Source: Heliopora coerulea (Eukaryota; Cnidaria; Anthozoa; Scleralcyonacea; Helioporidae). Taken from it: a stretch of DNA of 64,000 nucleotides. The notes below the pieces were generated by a model that was given only the letters and a program-made list of their open reading frames with translations, did not search any database and was not told the DNA's origin. The stretch covers positions 744,001 through 808,000 of the forward strand of contig JASJOG010000135.1 in NCBI GenBank assembly GCA_030142905.1, read 5' to 3'. Below are positions 43,591-55,116 of this stretch, in pieces. How positions within the stretch are numbered: position 1 is the stretch's first letter; each line of letters opens with the position of its first letter. The translations under genes and the position numbers were made by a program.

Positions 43591-44041
43591 TAATTAGTTG
43601 GTCATAATTATATATACGAAAACTATGACTGCCCCAGCAGGGAATCGAACCCAAGGTCTCCGAACAGGGTTCGAAATTTATTTATGTGTCCGGTTGCCCA
43701 TGGGGCAACCACAGGACTCGGTTTGGTTGCCCCAACAAAATTTTGGTTGTCCAGCCCCTTCAGCCTTCCCCCTGTTAAAGCCAGTAGAGTTGATAGGTTA
43801 TACATGTAACTTAGGAGAATTTGTTGGAATTGACCATTGTAGCTTTATAATTTTATTAATATATTTTGAATATTAAAGCACATCTTTAGCTAAAGCTCAG
43901 CAATAATAAGTTAAAATATTAATAAAAATCAGTCAATGCAAAATTAATATGAATCAACATTCAACAGTAGACTGAGTAGAGTCAAGCTGTAATAACATTA
44001 AAACCATTTTCTGTCCAGGGCAGCCAGCTAGGTCTTCTAGT

Positions 44042-46066
44042 TTATGAGAATTCATCAGAGCTGCCTTCACTTTCAGTTTCTGGCCCAACCAATTGTTCTA
44101 CCTGTTCCACAGCTGAACAACTTGTGTTACTTGCCTGCCTTGCTCTGGGTCCATAGGGCTGTATTTGGGGTCTTCTGGTTCTCCTGCCACTCTTCCACCA
44201 CAGCCTTATAGCCCCCATTGGTTCAAATTCATTGCAGGAAGGACCCAAAAGAGAAATACACATCAATTCATTTAAACTAGTGGTTGTCAACCTTGCTTGC
44301 CAACCTTGTTTTACCCTATTCATAAGAGAAAAGCCTCTCTCTACTTTACTCGTGTGGATTGGAATCAGCAACACAATAGTGAGTACCAGGACAATGTTCC
44401 TGAAGCGATCTTCATTTTGTGTGATAATCCTTTGCCATAGGTCTAGATAGGAAATATCCCGTTCAGCAGCTACCAGTCAAGAAACGTAGATCTTCAGCTC
44501 ACCCCACTCCAAAACAGCTGAATCCTTGTCACAATCATTCCTGATCAACAGTTTGTCAAAATGTTTCAACAGGGAATGGAGCTGTTCGTTCCCATAGACT
44601 TGTAATAGCTCTAATCCTAAGGGCCAGGTCTTGAAATTGAAAATGGACATATTTCTGAGTATGGCATCTTCGTTAATAGAAGAAAACCTTCGCTGAAGAT
44701 GATCCGTTATTGCACTGATTATAGCCTGCTTGTTACGGCTGACATTCTGCATTGCAATGTCTCTATTGCCTTGTAGTTCTTGTTGCCTAGAAACAGTTCC
44801 ATTAGCAACTTCTGTGAGAAATGCAGCTTCATTGCTTCCTGGTGTGGTAAGCAAGGAATGGAAAGCAGACAAACTTGAAGCAAGACAAGTGGACACATTT
44901 TGCAGTGCTGTATCGTTAGCCTGAAACTGGAATGACATCCTAGCCAAAATCTTACAAACATCCAGAAAGAACTGAAAAAAGTAAACAAATTCGAATGACC
45001 TGAGGAGCCTTGCCAAACCTATAGCTTTTGCTTTGGCATCATCTGATTGGCCATTAGCTGAGACAGAGTCAAGATGGACTAGAAGACAGGGCCAATTCTG
45101 TTTGATTGCTTTTGCTGCTCGCTCATAATGGGGTATCCACCGTGTTCCTATAACATTTGCTGGTTTCAAGACTTTGATATTGAAAGCTGCCCCAGTATCC
45201 TTCAGGTTGTACCAGTTAAGGGGTGAATTACTGTAGAACTTGTAAATGGATGAAAGGAGGCCATCCACCTTGTTAAGGTAGGCTACTTGGTTAATGGTAT
45301 CTTTTATGCCAAGTTCTAATCGATGTGCAACACAATGCACAGAAAGCAAATGTGGTACATCAGCTTTAATCCTAGTTACAACTCCACTTCTGACACCAAC
45401 CATCACTGCAGCACCGTCTGTGCTCATTCCGACAGTTTTCATACGCCATTCATCTGGTTGCATGTCTGTCTCATCTAGAAAAGCCTTATCAATTGCTGCA
45501 ACAATGCCGTGTGCATCTGACTTAGCCAATGCTTGAATAGATAAGAACTTTTTTACTGTTCTACCATCTTCTAGATATCTAACGTATATCAATTCTTCAT
45601 CAGTAATAGACACATCTGTTGATGAATCACTGAGGACAGAGAACATTCTAGCTTGCCGAAGCTTATTAGCAAAGTCTTCCTTCACAGTTTCAGCTATAAA
45701 GTGTGTAAATGTGGCAGCCTGTTTATCATTCTTATAGCTCTTACCAATTCCCACACCATTCCTTTCTTGAAGGTCGCAGAGACCAACAAAATCTTTGAAA
45801 GGTCGTTCTGCCTTAACCAAGTAGTAGACTGTATGAAAGAGCTTTACTAGGTGAGTAACAGATTCTTTTTCCATATTAATTAGACATGCTTCCATTGGTG
45901 CAGTTCCAGGTTGAGAAACGCTAGTATTGTGAGCCAATTTGGCAGTTTTATGTCCGTCACTTTTTTCATGTTTCTTGAAGCCATCTAGACGAAAACTGTT
46001 GTTCCCCGTTTTGCTTCCAAACAGAGATTTATCCTTAGCAAATTGCCTGCAATATTTACAAAACAT
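44042..46066 (-). pseudogene. hAT transposase, ZNF862-like, one in-frame stop
   Basis: 675 codons in one frame with a single TGA at 44477-44479. N-terminal zinc-finger half: FCKYCRQF, GFKKHEKSDGHK. RNase H-like core: SDSSTDVSITDEELIYVRY near 145-165, GMSTDGAAVMVG near 215, HCVAHRLELGIKD near 244. After the stop, the C-terminal hAT dimerisation block IHTSKVERGFSLMNRVKQGW is intact. The true 5' end lies beyond the SINE cluster: at 46618-46830 (minus) the frame continues upstream with RAFQDSWSSGRPWLEFDEKQ, the usual lead-in to the TTF-type finger. So there are two lesions: the SINE insertion and the nonsense codon. Confidence 0.85.
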
Positions 46067-46078
46067 AGAGTTTTGTTT

Positions 46079-46604
46079 GACGTTTGAGAAAAGCGAGAGC
46101 TTGGATATATTAAGGTAGATGAACGATCTTCAAACTCGATACTCAGAAAATGATTTCTGAACCCCAGACGGGGATCGAACCCGCAACCTTCTGATGACCG
46201 GTTAGACGCTCTAACCATTGAGCTACCGAGAGCTCACCATCTGAGTCTCGGTAGCTCAATGGTTAAAGCGTCTAACCGGTCATCATCAGGTTGCGGGTTT
46301 GATCCCCGTCTGGGGCTCAGAAATCATTTTCTGAGTATCGAGCTTGAAGATCGTTCATCTACCTTAATATATCCAAGCTCTCATGTTTCTCGAGCATCAA
46401 ACTGCCTCCATCATTATTAATATATAGTGGCTTCCGCTTAGGTCGCACATATATATCGAATTTGCACCTTAGCTCACCATCTGAGTCTCGGTAGCTCAAT
46501 GGTTAGAGCGTCTAACCGGTCATCAGAAGGTTGCGAGTTCGATCCCCGTCTGGGGCTCAGAAATCATTTTCTGAGTATCGAGCTTGAAGATCGTTCATCT
46601 ACCT
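46079..46604. mobile_element. tRNA-derived SINE cluster inside hAT gene
   Basis: Flanked by a 13-bp duplication TAGAGTTTTGTTT (46066-46078 and 46605-46617). Contains three monomers: head minus at about 46161-46231, head plus at 46245-46316, head plus at 46485-46556. Box A TAGCTCAATGG and box B GGTTCGATCC are present (box B one base off in the first plus head). Same family as 9165-9745. Confidence 0.8.
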
Positions 46605-46617
46605 TAGAGTTTTGTTT

Positions 46618-46830
46618 TTCATCAAATTCAAGCCACGGTCGCCCAGACGACCATGAATCTTGAAACGCGCGAAGTCGTTTCTTTGAGCTTTCTTCGGGCA
46701 GTCGTTGTTCTGCTGTTCCTGTTAAATTACCTTCATTGTCTTTGCTTGTTCCACAAAGGTTCTCTGATTTGTTATTTCCCTGTGTCCTTTTCCGACCGAA
46801 GTACCGAAAAGGCTCATATAATCAAATTAA
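46618..46830 (-). pseudogene. hAT transposase N-terminal segment, displaced by SINE
   Basis: Minus-strand frame ending at the SINE junction and in register with the ATG at 46066. It encodes a basic stretch followed by AFQDSWSSGRPWLEFDEKQNS. Upstream a stop is met near 46833 without an ATG, so the native start may use another exon. Confidence 0.6.
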
Positions 46831-47616
46831 ATAAACCACCTCTGTTATTTTGTTCAACGACAACTAGCAATTTGGCAGCAAATACAATGCGTGTCCGCTC
46901 CTAAAAGCACTGCAGGCTCACGTCAGTCACGTGACGTCAGTCAGTTAATCAAAAAAGACTCGGGAGAATCAAACTTATGAAAGAAGCGTTGTCTGAAAGT
47001 CCCAGGTTGGGAAACTTGCATTTACCCATTTTTAGTTAGTTTTAGTTTTTATTCACTCTGCAAAAACAAAAAACTTTGATATTACGTGCTGGCCTACTGC
47101 TACAGTGTCAGAGATTAGTCCAATGCCACAGCCTACATTGGTTGCCCAAGGGGCAACCATTCTATACAATCTGGTTGTCCCTGCCTAATTTTGGTTGTCC
47201 AGGACAACCGGACAACCGTTAATTTCGAACCCTGTCTCCGAATCTACGTATCGGTGCTCTGACCCTTGAGCTACTGAGACACGGCCAGGACAGGCAGAAA
47301 CTTTCACATATACTGAATTGGCCACCATTCTCAATTCTCTAACCGGAAGACATTTCATCTTCACAACGTAGACTGGAGCCTCTCAGGCGACTTCCTCAAG
47401 TAGCGGAGTGATACGCAACTCTTGTATACAGGAGACTTTTAAGCAACATTTATATATATATATATATAAAGAGAGGATTTTGATACGTAGATTCGGAGAC
47501 CTTGGGTTCGATTCCCGGCTGGGGCAGTCATAGTTTTCGTATATACAATTATGATCGTATCGAAATCCTCTCTTCATATATAAATTAGTTGGTTCTTACG
47601 CCTCTGGTTTGCAGAG

Positions 47617-48033
47617 GGCAGCAATGACACTACACATGCCCGCAGTTTTCTTTGTAATATTATTCAAGAGTTCTCGGAACGAGGCTGGAAACTGTTCCTT
47701 AGTGCTGATGTCCTGGACAGCCCTTTGCACAGCATGTGGTTTATCGATAATTCCGCTTCCAACGGTCAACCTTCTGCTCCAAGTTATGACTTTAGCTCTG
47801 CGTCAGCTCCAGCACAGCACGACATTGGTATGCCATCATTACCTTATCCTCCCCCTGCTGCCTTCCAGATGCCTGAGTTCGGCATGCAACCAAGTTTATG
47901 TCCCGAGCCCAGCGAAGCACCTCCAAGCTACTCGCGAGCCATCGGATGGGATTCTCATGCTGAACTACCAAAGTATTTTCGTGTGGTTACGATGGACACA
48001 CAAACGTTATCCGGGGATATGATGATTATGTGA
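47617..48033 (+). pseudogene. orphan 3' fragment of a divergent Q gene
   Basis: In frame it encodes SNDTTHARSFLCNIIQEF, ERGWKLFLSADV, LHSMWFIDN, then a Pro/Ser/Tyr tail with APPSYSRAIGWDSHAE, matching the end of Q from repeat 4 (residue about 421) onward. It has clearly more differences than the other Q copies share among themselves and a longer, unrelated end. TTTGCAG just before the match could be a splice acceptor. Most likely a truncated, older paralogue. Confidence 0.7.
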
Positions 48034-49203
48034 CAGAGTTTCGTTCAGGGATGGAATTGGGGCATTTCCTCTCTCGAAGAAGTTTTTGCCTCCCTGTAGT
48101 ATTTGAAAGTCACAGTTTTTAAAGTAGCGAAAACTTATAAAAACCATAACAGCATACGTGAAAGTATGCGAAAGAACACTGGAGTGAACAACCTTTGTTT
48201 GTTTTTGATTGCTGTACAAAATATCTTCGTAAGAAGCGTTAAGATAATGTGAGAGCTGATCTTACCGGATGGATTATTTCGTTGAGAGTCTTAGACAATA
48301 AGTAAAAAGTATTGAACTCTAAAAAGACATGACTACCCCTATATCGGCTTCATCCAATCGTGAGGCCTGATACAACGAGGTATCGTTCCAGTCTTTTTAG
48401 AGTTCAATGGTAAAAATTAGTGAGTACTAACTTAACAAGGGTAGCTGAGCCTCCTTGCAAGCCAACTCGTGGTCAAAGGTAGTTAATAGCAGGGTTAATC
48501 TTTGTCTATCAAAAACTTTGAATACGGTTCATCCCGTTCATATAATATATCCAGAGGCGGATCCAAGAGTCTCTCTACTGATATTCCCATCAATGTCAAC
48601 TACAACCTCTCTAACCTACCTCGACACACACCACTTCTTGCAATTACTGTAGACAAAATCAATCATGGCATGGATTGATTCCGTTCCCATTAAGTCCACA
48701 TACATCACGATTGATTTTGTTTTCGAGGGCAAAATCAATCAATACCATGGTCGGCATGATATTGTCTGTGAATGCCATGATTCCCCGACATCCCCCGTTC
48801 CTCTGTGCCATTGAGCATTTCTACTACATAACTTTAGAATAGTTGCGCTCCAAATGGAAACGACTGTCGATGCTAACTGGAAACATTACTGGCGTTTCAT
48901 ATGCGGTCGGAATTAAAACAATTACGACGAGTGGATACCAGGCTCTATTTACCATTAGGAAACTGACTTGCTATGAACGGGGAAATTCAAAGGTGCATTA
49001 CGTAACCGTCTATTCGTTTACTAACTCATCTTACTCGAATACATCCACGTATTTACTGTCTGAAAGGTTGATATTCAGTGATAAACTGTCATATAACATG
49101 CAGGGAAAATTTTATCCATTCTGCAGAATTATTCTATGAGTCTTTATTAAGCTGGAGGGCGTAGCCAAACATTAACTTGAGGAAAAGAACTAAGTCGTTT
49201 TAA
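48034..49203. other. 3' flank of orphan Q and of B copy 3
   Basis: From about 48175 it matches 19740-20769. A 98-codon plus frame (48843-49139) is open here only and is broken in units 1 and 2, so it is not called. Confidence 0.4.
48311..48408. repeat. 18-bp-arm hairpin repeat, copy 2
   Basis: Same arms as 19877-19974 (48311-48328 and 48391-48408), with a few loop changes while both arms are unchanged. Confidence 0.7.
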
Positions 49204-49821
49204 TCAAACTTTGTCCAACTGACTCCCACATTCCTCTTGAACCCTGTCATACAACTTTACCAAACACCGCTTGGTGAATTTATCCATTTCTTTGTCGCTC
49301 AAACTTTGTGGTTCTTTTGTAATCACCACGTCCTCCAACGGCGTAGGAATGATATTAAGGAACCAGTAACTCGACCTTGTTTCAATTTCCTTCTTTGAAA
49401 GCTCGAACGACAACGAATAAATAGCGTATGCAATATCTATCATTTCGCCTCTATTAATCGTTACGAAACGCCCGTGGTGAACATCGCCTTGTCCATCTCT
49501 GAATTGAAATTCTTTCACACTTTCATCGTTTTCAGATGAATCCAGAGCGTCAAGTATTGAATCTTTTACTTTCTCTGGTAAGCCGTACCTTATTTTCAAC
49601 CTTTCAACAAAATTCTCGAATTTCCCCACGGGAATACCTTTGACACTCTTGCATGAAGACGTTTCGTTAAACTTTGTGAACTTTAACTGGTTAATTTCTT
49701 CCTGGCTTTTTCTCGTCAGCTCCTTCGTTTCTTTGCTTATTCTAAAACTTGCACGAAGTTTCTGGAATACGTCAATGCCTTCATTGACAACCGCTATTGC
49801 AATACCCACTTTGTCGGACAT
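49204..49821 (-). CDS. B family protein, copy 3 (205 aa, intact)
   Basis: Same length and start as the copy at 20770, with scattered substitutions (EKVKDSILDAL, DESVKEF, HGRFVTINRGEMI, WFLNIIPTPLED). The core KGIPVGKFENFVERL and C-terminal helix are intact. The upstream TATA-like palindrome is at 49854-49871. Two full-length copies with only substitutions favour B being a real gene. Function unknown. Confidence 0.7.
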   Translation of the reverse strand: MSDKVGIAIAVVNEGIDVFQKLRASFRISKETKELTRKSQEEINQLKFTKFNETSSCKSVKGIPVGKFENFVERLKIRYGLPEKVKDSILDALDSSENDESVKEFQFRDGQGDVHHGRFVTINRGEMIDIAYAIYSLSFELSKKEIETRSSYWFLNIIPTPLEDVVITKEPQSLSDKEMDKFTKRCLVKLYDRVQEECGSQLDKV

Positions 49822-49853
49822 GGCTTGCGTTCTGGAATGAGCACTTTTGACGA

Positions 49854-49871
49854 GAGTATTTTTAAATACTC
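49854..49871 (-). promoter_or_regulatory. palindromic TATA-like site upstream of B copy 3
   Basis: GAGTATTT/AAATACTC inverted repeat, same offset as in the other B copies. Confidence 0.35.
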
Positions 49872-50820
49872 TTCTTGTTTTTTGTTAAATACGCGATCCC
49901 AAAACGAAAGAATGCGTCTTTGCTCTTCTTGAAATTACAACTGAAATAGTTTTTTTGGTCCGTCGCGATTATATAATTAGAAAATGCAATTAAAACCACA
50001 AGGACGACTGAGTGGACGTTTCTTTTCTAAAGTGAAAAACGAAAACAGCCCTAAAAATCAGCAAACAGTTCTAGGAACTCTTATACTCTTGAAACCACAA
50101 ATCACATGATGGATGAGCCATAACTTTCAATTTGCGATTGACACACCCTTACTGACGATGTAGAATAAACTTTATGAAATAGAATGACTTTTGTAACTTA
50201 GGAGTCACTGTGGTTGGTGTTTATTTGGTAGATTTAATGCAAAACTAAACAGAACTCGTAAATAATCCATTATCATTGTTTATAGTTGCTAAAATCACGT
50301 AAGATAACAAGCATATAGGAATTTATCCGTTGGAGTACTTTTAATATTTGGCTTTTTGTTTTCTTGCAATTACCATCCATAAATTAAAACACGAAGTTTG
50401 TCGGTTACATCTTAACCTTGCCTGATAATTGAAATACTTCCCACCACATTCTAAATCATATGGTTTGCATTCAAAGATGAACTCCTTGACAGCAAGTTTT
50501 TAATTCTCTTAAATCTATACCAATGACGGAACTTCAAAGCGAAAATGGATCTTTGGTTTGATTGAAAAATCAATTAAAATAATTTCCTTTGCGGTCCAAC
50601 CCACAAGTGACAGCAATTCATCTAAATTGCATCAACGGCGAGAGGCGCTGCATGGGATTTATTTTTTGACGTAACGAAAAAAAACAAAATAAGGAAGAAA
50701 ACATCATACTTATGGGTTGCCAATTTGACCGAGTGTTGTATGCTTCAAGAAAATGTTATAAGGAATGAACAAGTCCATTCATCGTGATCCTGAACTATCG
50801 ATAAGCCCACATTCTCTCGC
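49872..50820. other. noncoding spacer between B and C, unit 4
   Basis: Homologous to 5153-6110; nothing further seen. Confidence 0.4.
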
Positions 50821-50958
50821 GATATCAGTTCAAATTTTATTCGCGTTTACCTAAACGAGCGGAAGAATGGGTTCGAGTTTTTGCCCCAAAGCATATAGGG
50901 ATGGATTGGCTGGACAGATCCGCCATGTTTGAATCGCTGCACAAGTTTATGGTTTGAA

Positions 50959-52477
50959 ATGCCCCACCATTTCAATTCTTGTGTCCCTGGCTGTACGAGT
51001 AGCCATCGAAACTCTCCTGGACTGGAATTTTATCGTATTCCAAAGGATGAAAGTTTGAGAAAGACATACAAGATAATCCTAAAGAATGAAACACTTAAAC
51101 TTGATTCTCAACAGACAAGAATTTGCGCTGCTCATTTCGAAGGAGGTAAAAAGCTTTCCCGTTCTCATTTGCCAACAATCTTTCCTTGGAACAAACAGCC
51201 TTCACAACGAAGAGTTCTGAAAAGACTATTCCCCCAAAAGGAGAACATTCCAGCGAAAAAGAACAAGCAAAATACTTTCAACGACCCGCTCAACGAGGAA
51301 CTTTCGAACGAAGTCGATCAACAACCTTACGCACAACGCCAGGATGGGCCGCAAGAGTCAAGTACACAGACTGATATTAAATCTGAGGATTTATTTCATA
51401 TCATAAACAGGGAGGAAAAGCTTCAATCTGAAGTAACAGCATTAAAGATTGCACTAGCAAAACTAACTAAAGAACACGAGTTAGTTCAAAATGAAAATTC
51501 AAAACTTCGACAAAAAGTTAGTCACTTACAGTTTAAGCTAAGTAAGCCAAGATTTGACATAGACAAATATAAAGACAGTCCCGAAGACATAAATTTCTAC
51601 ACAGGACTTCCTGATTATGATGCTTTGATGCTGTGTTATAATATTGTCAAAGACAGTGCAGAAAATATTAACTATGACACTGAAAAGACCTCATCTGGAG
51701 GTGAAGGTCAGAGAAAGATTGGAAGACCAAGAGTTCTGTCAACTTTTGAGGAGTTTATACTTGTGCCTATGAGAATACGTCTTGGTCTTTTTGAAAAAGA
51801 CCTTTCTCATAGATTTAGTGTGTGTCCTATGACAGTATCAAGAGTAGTAAAAGCATGGATACGATTTTTGCGATGTGAGTTTGAGCCTCTGATAAGAATT
51901 CCTACAGCAGACAAAATAAGCGTCCATATGCCACCAGTGTTTAGGCATTTTTACCCACATCTCACAGTGATTGTCGACTGTACTGAGATTGAGCTAGAAA
52001 AGCCCTCTTCTCTTGATGCACAGTCTGCTTGCTATTCATCGTACAAGTCCAAAACCACTGCAAAGGCTCTGCTTGGTATCACCCCAGCTGAAGCACTATG
52101 CTTTGTTAGTGAATTTTTTTCCAGGCAGCATTTCAGACAAAGAAATTACCAAACAGAGTGGCTTTCTAAACAACCTTAGACCTGGTGACCAAGTGATGGC
52201 AGACAAAGGCTTCAACTGCCAGGATGAGCTGGCTTCAGTTGGGGCTTCCCTGGTTATTCCTGTATTCCTTAAAGGTTCAAGTCAGTTCTCCAAAAAAGAT
52301 AGTGAACATAACAAGAAAGTTGCTAGTCTGCGTATTCATGTGGAAAGGCTAATGGAACGACTTAAAAACTAGCACATCTTTGATCACAGAATTCCTATTG
52401 TACTTACTCCAACTGCCTCAGATATTCTAATTGTTGTTTGTGCATTGTCCAATTTCCTCCCTCCTTTGATAAACTAA
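50959..52477 (+). pseudogene. THAP-DDE transposase of ISL2EU type, two lesions
   Basis: ATG at 50959. THAP zinc finger at residues 1-78 (CVPGC, ICAAHF, LPTIFPW), then a coiled coil near 150-190 (EEKLQSEVTALKIALAKLTKEHE). A helix-turn-helix (DLSHRFSVCPMTVSRVVKAW) follows near 280. DDE_Tnp_4-type nuclease: first Asp in VIVDCTEIELE, second in MADKGFNCQDEL, Glu in HVERLMERLKN. One extra T in the run near 52117 shifts the frame, and TAG at 52370 replaces a codon after MERLKN. The homologous frame ends at TAA 52475-52477. Confidence 0.85.
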
Positions 52478-52700
52478 ATAGATTTTGAAATAGATAATGC
52501 CCGTGTTAGAGTGAGTGCACTTAACCCTTGCAATGGATTTTAGACAATGATTTTAGGTGATGTCACTTATATGTGGAGTTGGAAAAATAATTTGCTTTTG
52601 GTATGAAAAATCAATACTTTAACTTGAGCTGACATCAGCTAACTAGTTGAGCAAATATTAGTTAGCTAACTATCAAACATTTATCCCGAAACGACACTAT

Positions 52701-54662
52701 TCAAAGAAAACGACCATCCAATTTAATGAGTCCATGCTTTATCCTTGGGTAGGCTATCTCTGGTGCTAACCATCTATCGAAAAACTCTTCAAGCTTGACC
52801 AGGGTAGCTTTCCAAAATTCAGAACTAAATGACACTCTTTCGCAAAACAGTCCTGTACCAAGTGATCCTTTTACAACAAAGTCACACCAATGTCTATCAG
52901 TCACATACAATTGTTGCTGTACTTGATAAAAATATGAATGCTTGGTGTTAAAAAGCAGACTTCCATTTTTGCGTTTACAAATGTTCTTTCTAACAAGAGC
53001 ATCCTCTAGGCATTCAGTTTCTTTAACTTGTATGTATTTCACCTCTACTAGACCATCTGCTTCTGTAACAGAGGGATCATTGACCAAGCCATCTGGCGAG
53101 GCACCTAGGAAGCCATGTTCCTTCGAAATAAAGAACCCACATCTCTTAACACTTAAACCTTTGTGGCCTTTGTTTTCCATATGATTGCAATATTCTGTGA
53201 GAATTGTTTCTTCCATATTAAGGCCTTCTTTCATTTCTTGAGACTGATAGGGTGGATTGATCAGTAGAACATCTTTAATGGCCTTTGTTGGAGAAGTACT
53301 CTCCTTTAAAACAGCGACTCGATGACATTGAGAAGCTGTAATTCTGTGTTTTCTCAGATTGTACCACTGTGAGCTTTGTGACTGGTTTTTTGTCATTTCT
53401 TCTGCCTGCTCAATTTCTTCGTTGCTAAATTGTAGCTTTCTCTTTACTTGATCACATCTTGCCCTAAGCTCCACATTGCTAATTGGGTGCTCTCTGATTG
53501 GAGAAAGGAGATCATCATCGCATCCAGCATTGTTTTCTGGTGAAGTAATTTCTGCTAAAACACTATCCTCTCCAGTGCTCAGGATATGTACCCAGCTAAC
53601 TTTATTTCCAGATTTATCTTGGTATTCTTTGACAAGACTAAGCATGTTTGCTACTTTACTTTGAGGCCATTCTCTTTGGTGAGGTGCTCTCACATCTTTG
53701 TCAGGTTGAATTCATGAGAAACGTCTCAATTTCCTTCGTTTGCTGTAGTCATGTTTAGTGAACTTCATGCACGCTAAAGAAGACACAGCCCCAATGCGTT
53801 TGCGTGGTATACTCCATTTGCATGGTTTCGATGTGCATGACACTTTGGAATTCTTCACCCTGACTTTGCAGTAATCTTCAAGTGCAAACAAGCTTGCAGC
53901 TACATGGTTGCAGCGTCCATCGACTCCCGCTGGACACCCGCAATGACATCTCAAAATGTTGCCAAATGAAGACAGCACACAATGACAAGAGTAGACTTTT
54001 TTCTTCTTCATCGAGGGAAGAACTTTGCTCTTAATATAATGTTTACCATCATGATGTAAATGGCTTAAAAAGAGGACGTGTCCTGACCTATAAAAGTTAT
54101 AACCTTTGACAAGAGGTTTGCCCGTCGAAAGCTGCTTCTTGAATGCTACATTGTCAATCATATACCTCCATATTGTACCAAAATTCACATTAGGTATTCC
54201 ACTGATATCGGTTTTGAAGCCTTCTTCGGGAAAAGTACTTTGGATATCTGGATCGGTTTCTTCGAGAGCGCCAAGTTCTGCTTTCTTTTTGAGGAGATGA
54301 ATCCCACCGTCTGGATCTTGCAAACACTTTGAATCGAGTCCACTGTTTTGATAATCTTTTACTCTGTAAAATAGCATGATCGAATAGCATAAGTTTAGAT
54401 AATTAAAGAGCTTTTTTACATAGGATGGAAGTGTATTATTATCACAAAAGATTGAGAGCGCCATTGCATACCTTGCGACTAATGCTGCCTTTCTACCGGA
54501 CGTTTTCGCTCCACGACACAACAACCAGCGCTTTAACTGGGTGACACTACATTGCTCTACAATTTCGCACTCAAGTTTTGCTCCTGGAATATCATCTTCT
54601 GTCAAATTTACTGCCTGAATGTCTTTGACTTGTAAGCAATCCTTCGTCTCAGGCGACGCCAT
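52701..54662 (-). pseudogene. SAP-SWIM-YqaJ nuclease protein of ISL2EU type
   Basis: Start ATG at 54662 (MASPETKDCLQ). SAP-like domain (LKRWLLCRGAKTSGRKAALVAR) is interrupted by a likely 108-bp intron. SWIM zinc finger: CHCGCPAGVDGRCNH. YqaJ-like exonuclease in the second half: WYNLRKHRITASQ, GFLGASPDGLV, LVEVKYIQVKE, YFYQVQQQLYVT. These are the E, D, ExK and QxxxQ positions of that nuclease fold. A single in-frame TGA at 53712-53714 separates the SWIM and nuclease halves. Read without it the product would be about 617 residues. Confidence 0.85.
54364..54471 (-). other. probable intron in the YqaJ-type gene
   Basis: GCAAG|GTATGC donor and CTATTTTACAG|A acceptor on the minus strand. Removal joins KAALVAR to VKDYQNSG and restores a normal SAP domain. 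Its length is a multiple of three and it has no stop, so the unspliced frame is also open. Confidence 0.65.
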
Positions 54663-54749
54663 CTTAGTTTGTGTCCAGCCAATCCATCCCTATATGCTTT
54701 GGGGCAAAAACTCAAACCCATTCTCCCGCTCGTTTAGGTAAACGCGAAT

Positions 54750-55116
54750 TGCTTGTATAGATCTCTCCAAAACAGGAATCTTTGTAATTGTATTGACCGG
54801 ATGCCTGAATAATTTAGAAATACGGTTTGTAAATGATTGATAATGATTAACACTGGGATTACTAAAACTAACAAAAATTTGAATAAGTTTACTGGAAATT
54901 TCTCAGTGGAATGCCTTTCACATCCTCGGGTCAATAGTTTTCGTTAAAATATGTGAACTCTGACTGAATCGTTTCTTCCCTGTTACTCTGTCTCGTGAGC
55001 ACCACCGTCTCTGCTTATTGTAAGAATCTCATGAAATTTGTATAAGACATCTTTATTTTGCTGGATGAATTTAGTTGCACAATGAGCATTTTAAACCATG
55101 GTTTGCATTCTGGAAT
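54750..55116 (-). pseudogene. C relic 3, split by ISL2EU-type element
   Basis: Continues the relic of 50821-50840 after the transposon. Same frame breaks as at 6115 and 22398; the B-like flank is at 55105-55116. Confidence 0.6.

Larger units (their letters stand above)
43665..47234 (-). mobile_element. hAT transposon with 8-bp target duplication
   Basis: Ends CAGGGTTCGAAATT and AATTTCGAACCCTG, flanked by TCTCCGAA on both sides (43657-43664 and 47235-47242). Both ends also carry an internal hairpin, GGTTGCCC-A(T/A)-GGGGCAACC (43692-43710 and 47140-47158). It encodes a hAT transposase on the minus strand. The target was a tRNA-like repeat. Confidence 0.9.
43600..47560. repeat. inverted pair of tRNA-like repeats, left arm split by hAT
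   Basis: The left arm (about 43603-43664 plus 47235-47285, minus orientation) and right arm (about 47478-47560, plus orientation) are near-exact inverted copies around ATACGTAGATTCGGAGACC and CTGGGGCAGTCATAGTTTTCG. The left arm holds a tRNA-like head with AGTAGCTCAAGGG and GGTTCGATTCC boxes. A (TA)n run lies at 47450-47468. Confidence 0.6.
50841..54747. mobile_element. ISL2EU-type DNA transposon, 3.9 kb
   Basis: 76-bp terminal inverted repeats with two mismatches (50841-50916 and 54672-54747; ends TCGCGTTTACCTAAACG), flanked by AT on both sides. Units 1 and 2 show the empty site TTTTATTGCTTG. Convergent genes encode a THAP-DDE transposase (plus) and a SAP/SWIM/YqaJ-nuclease protein (minus). 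This gene pair and the 2-bp duplication are typical of ISL2EU/IS4EU elements. Confidence 0.9.

Noticed and set aside
43603..43664. Functional tRNA genes at the various GGTTCGATCC sites
   Set aside because: All lie in multi-copy SINE-like monomers with common tails and mutually inverted arrangement.
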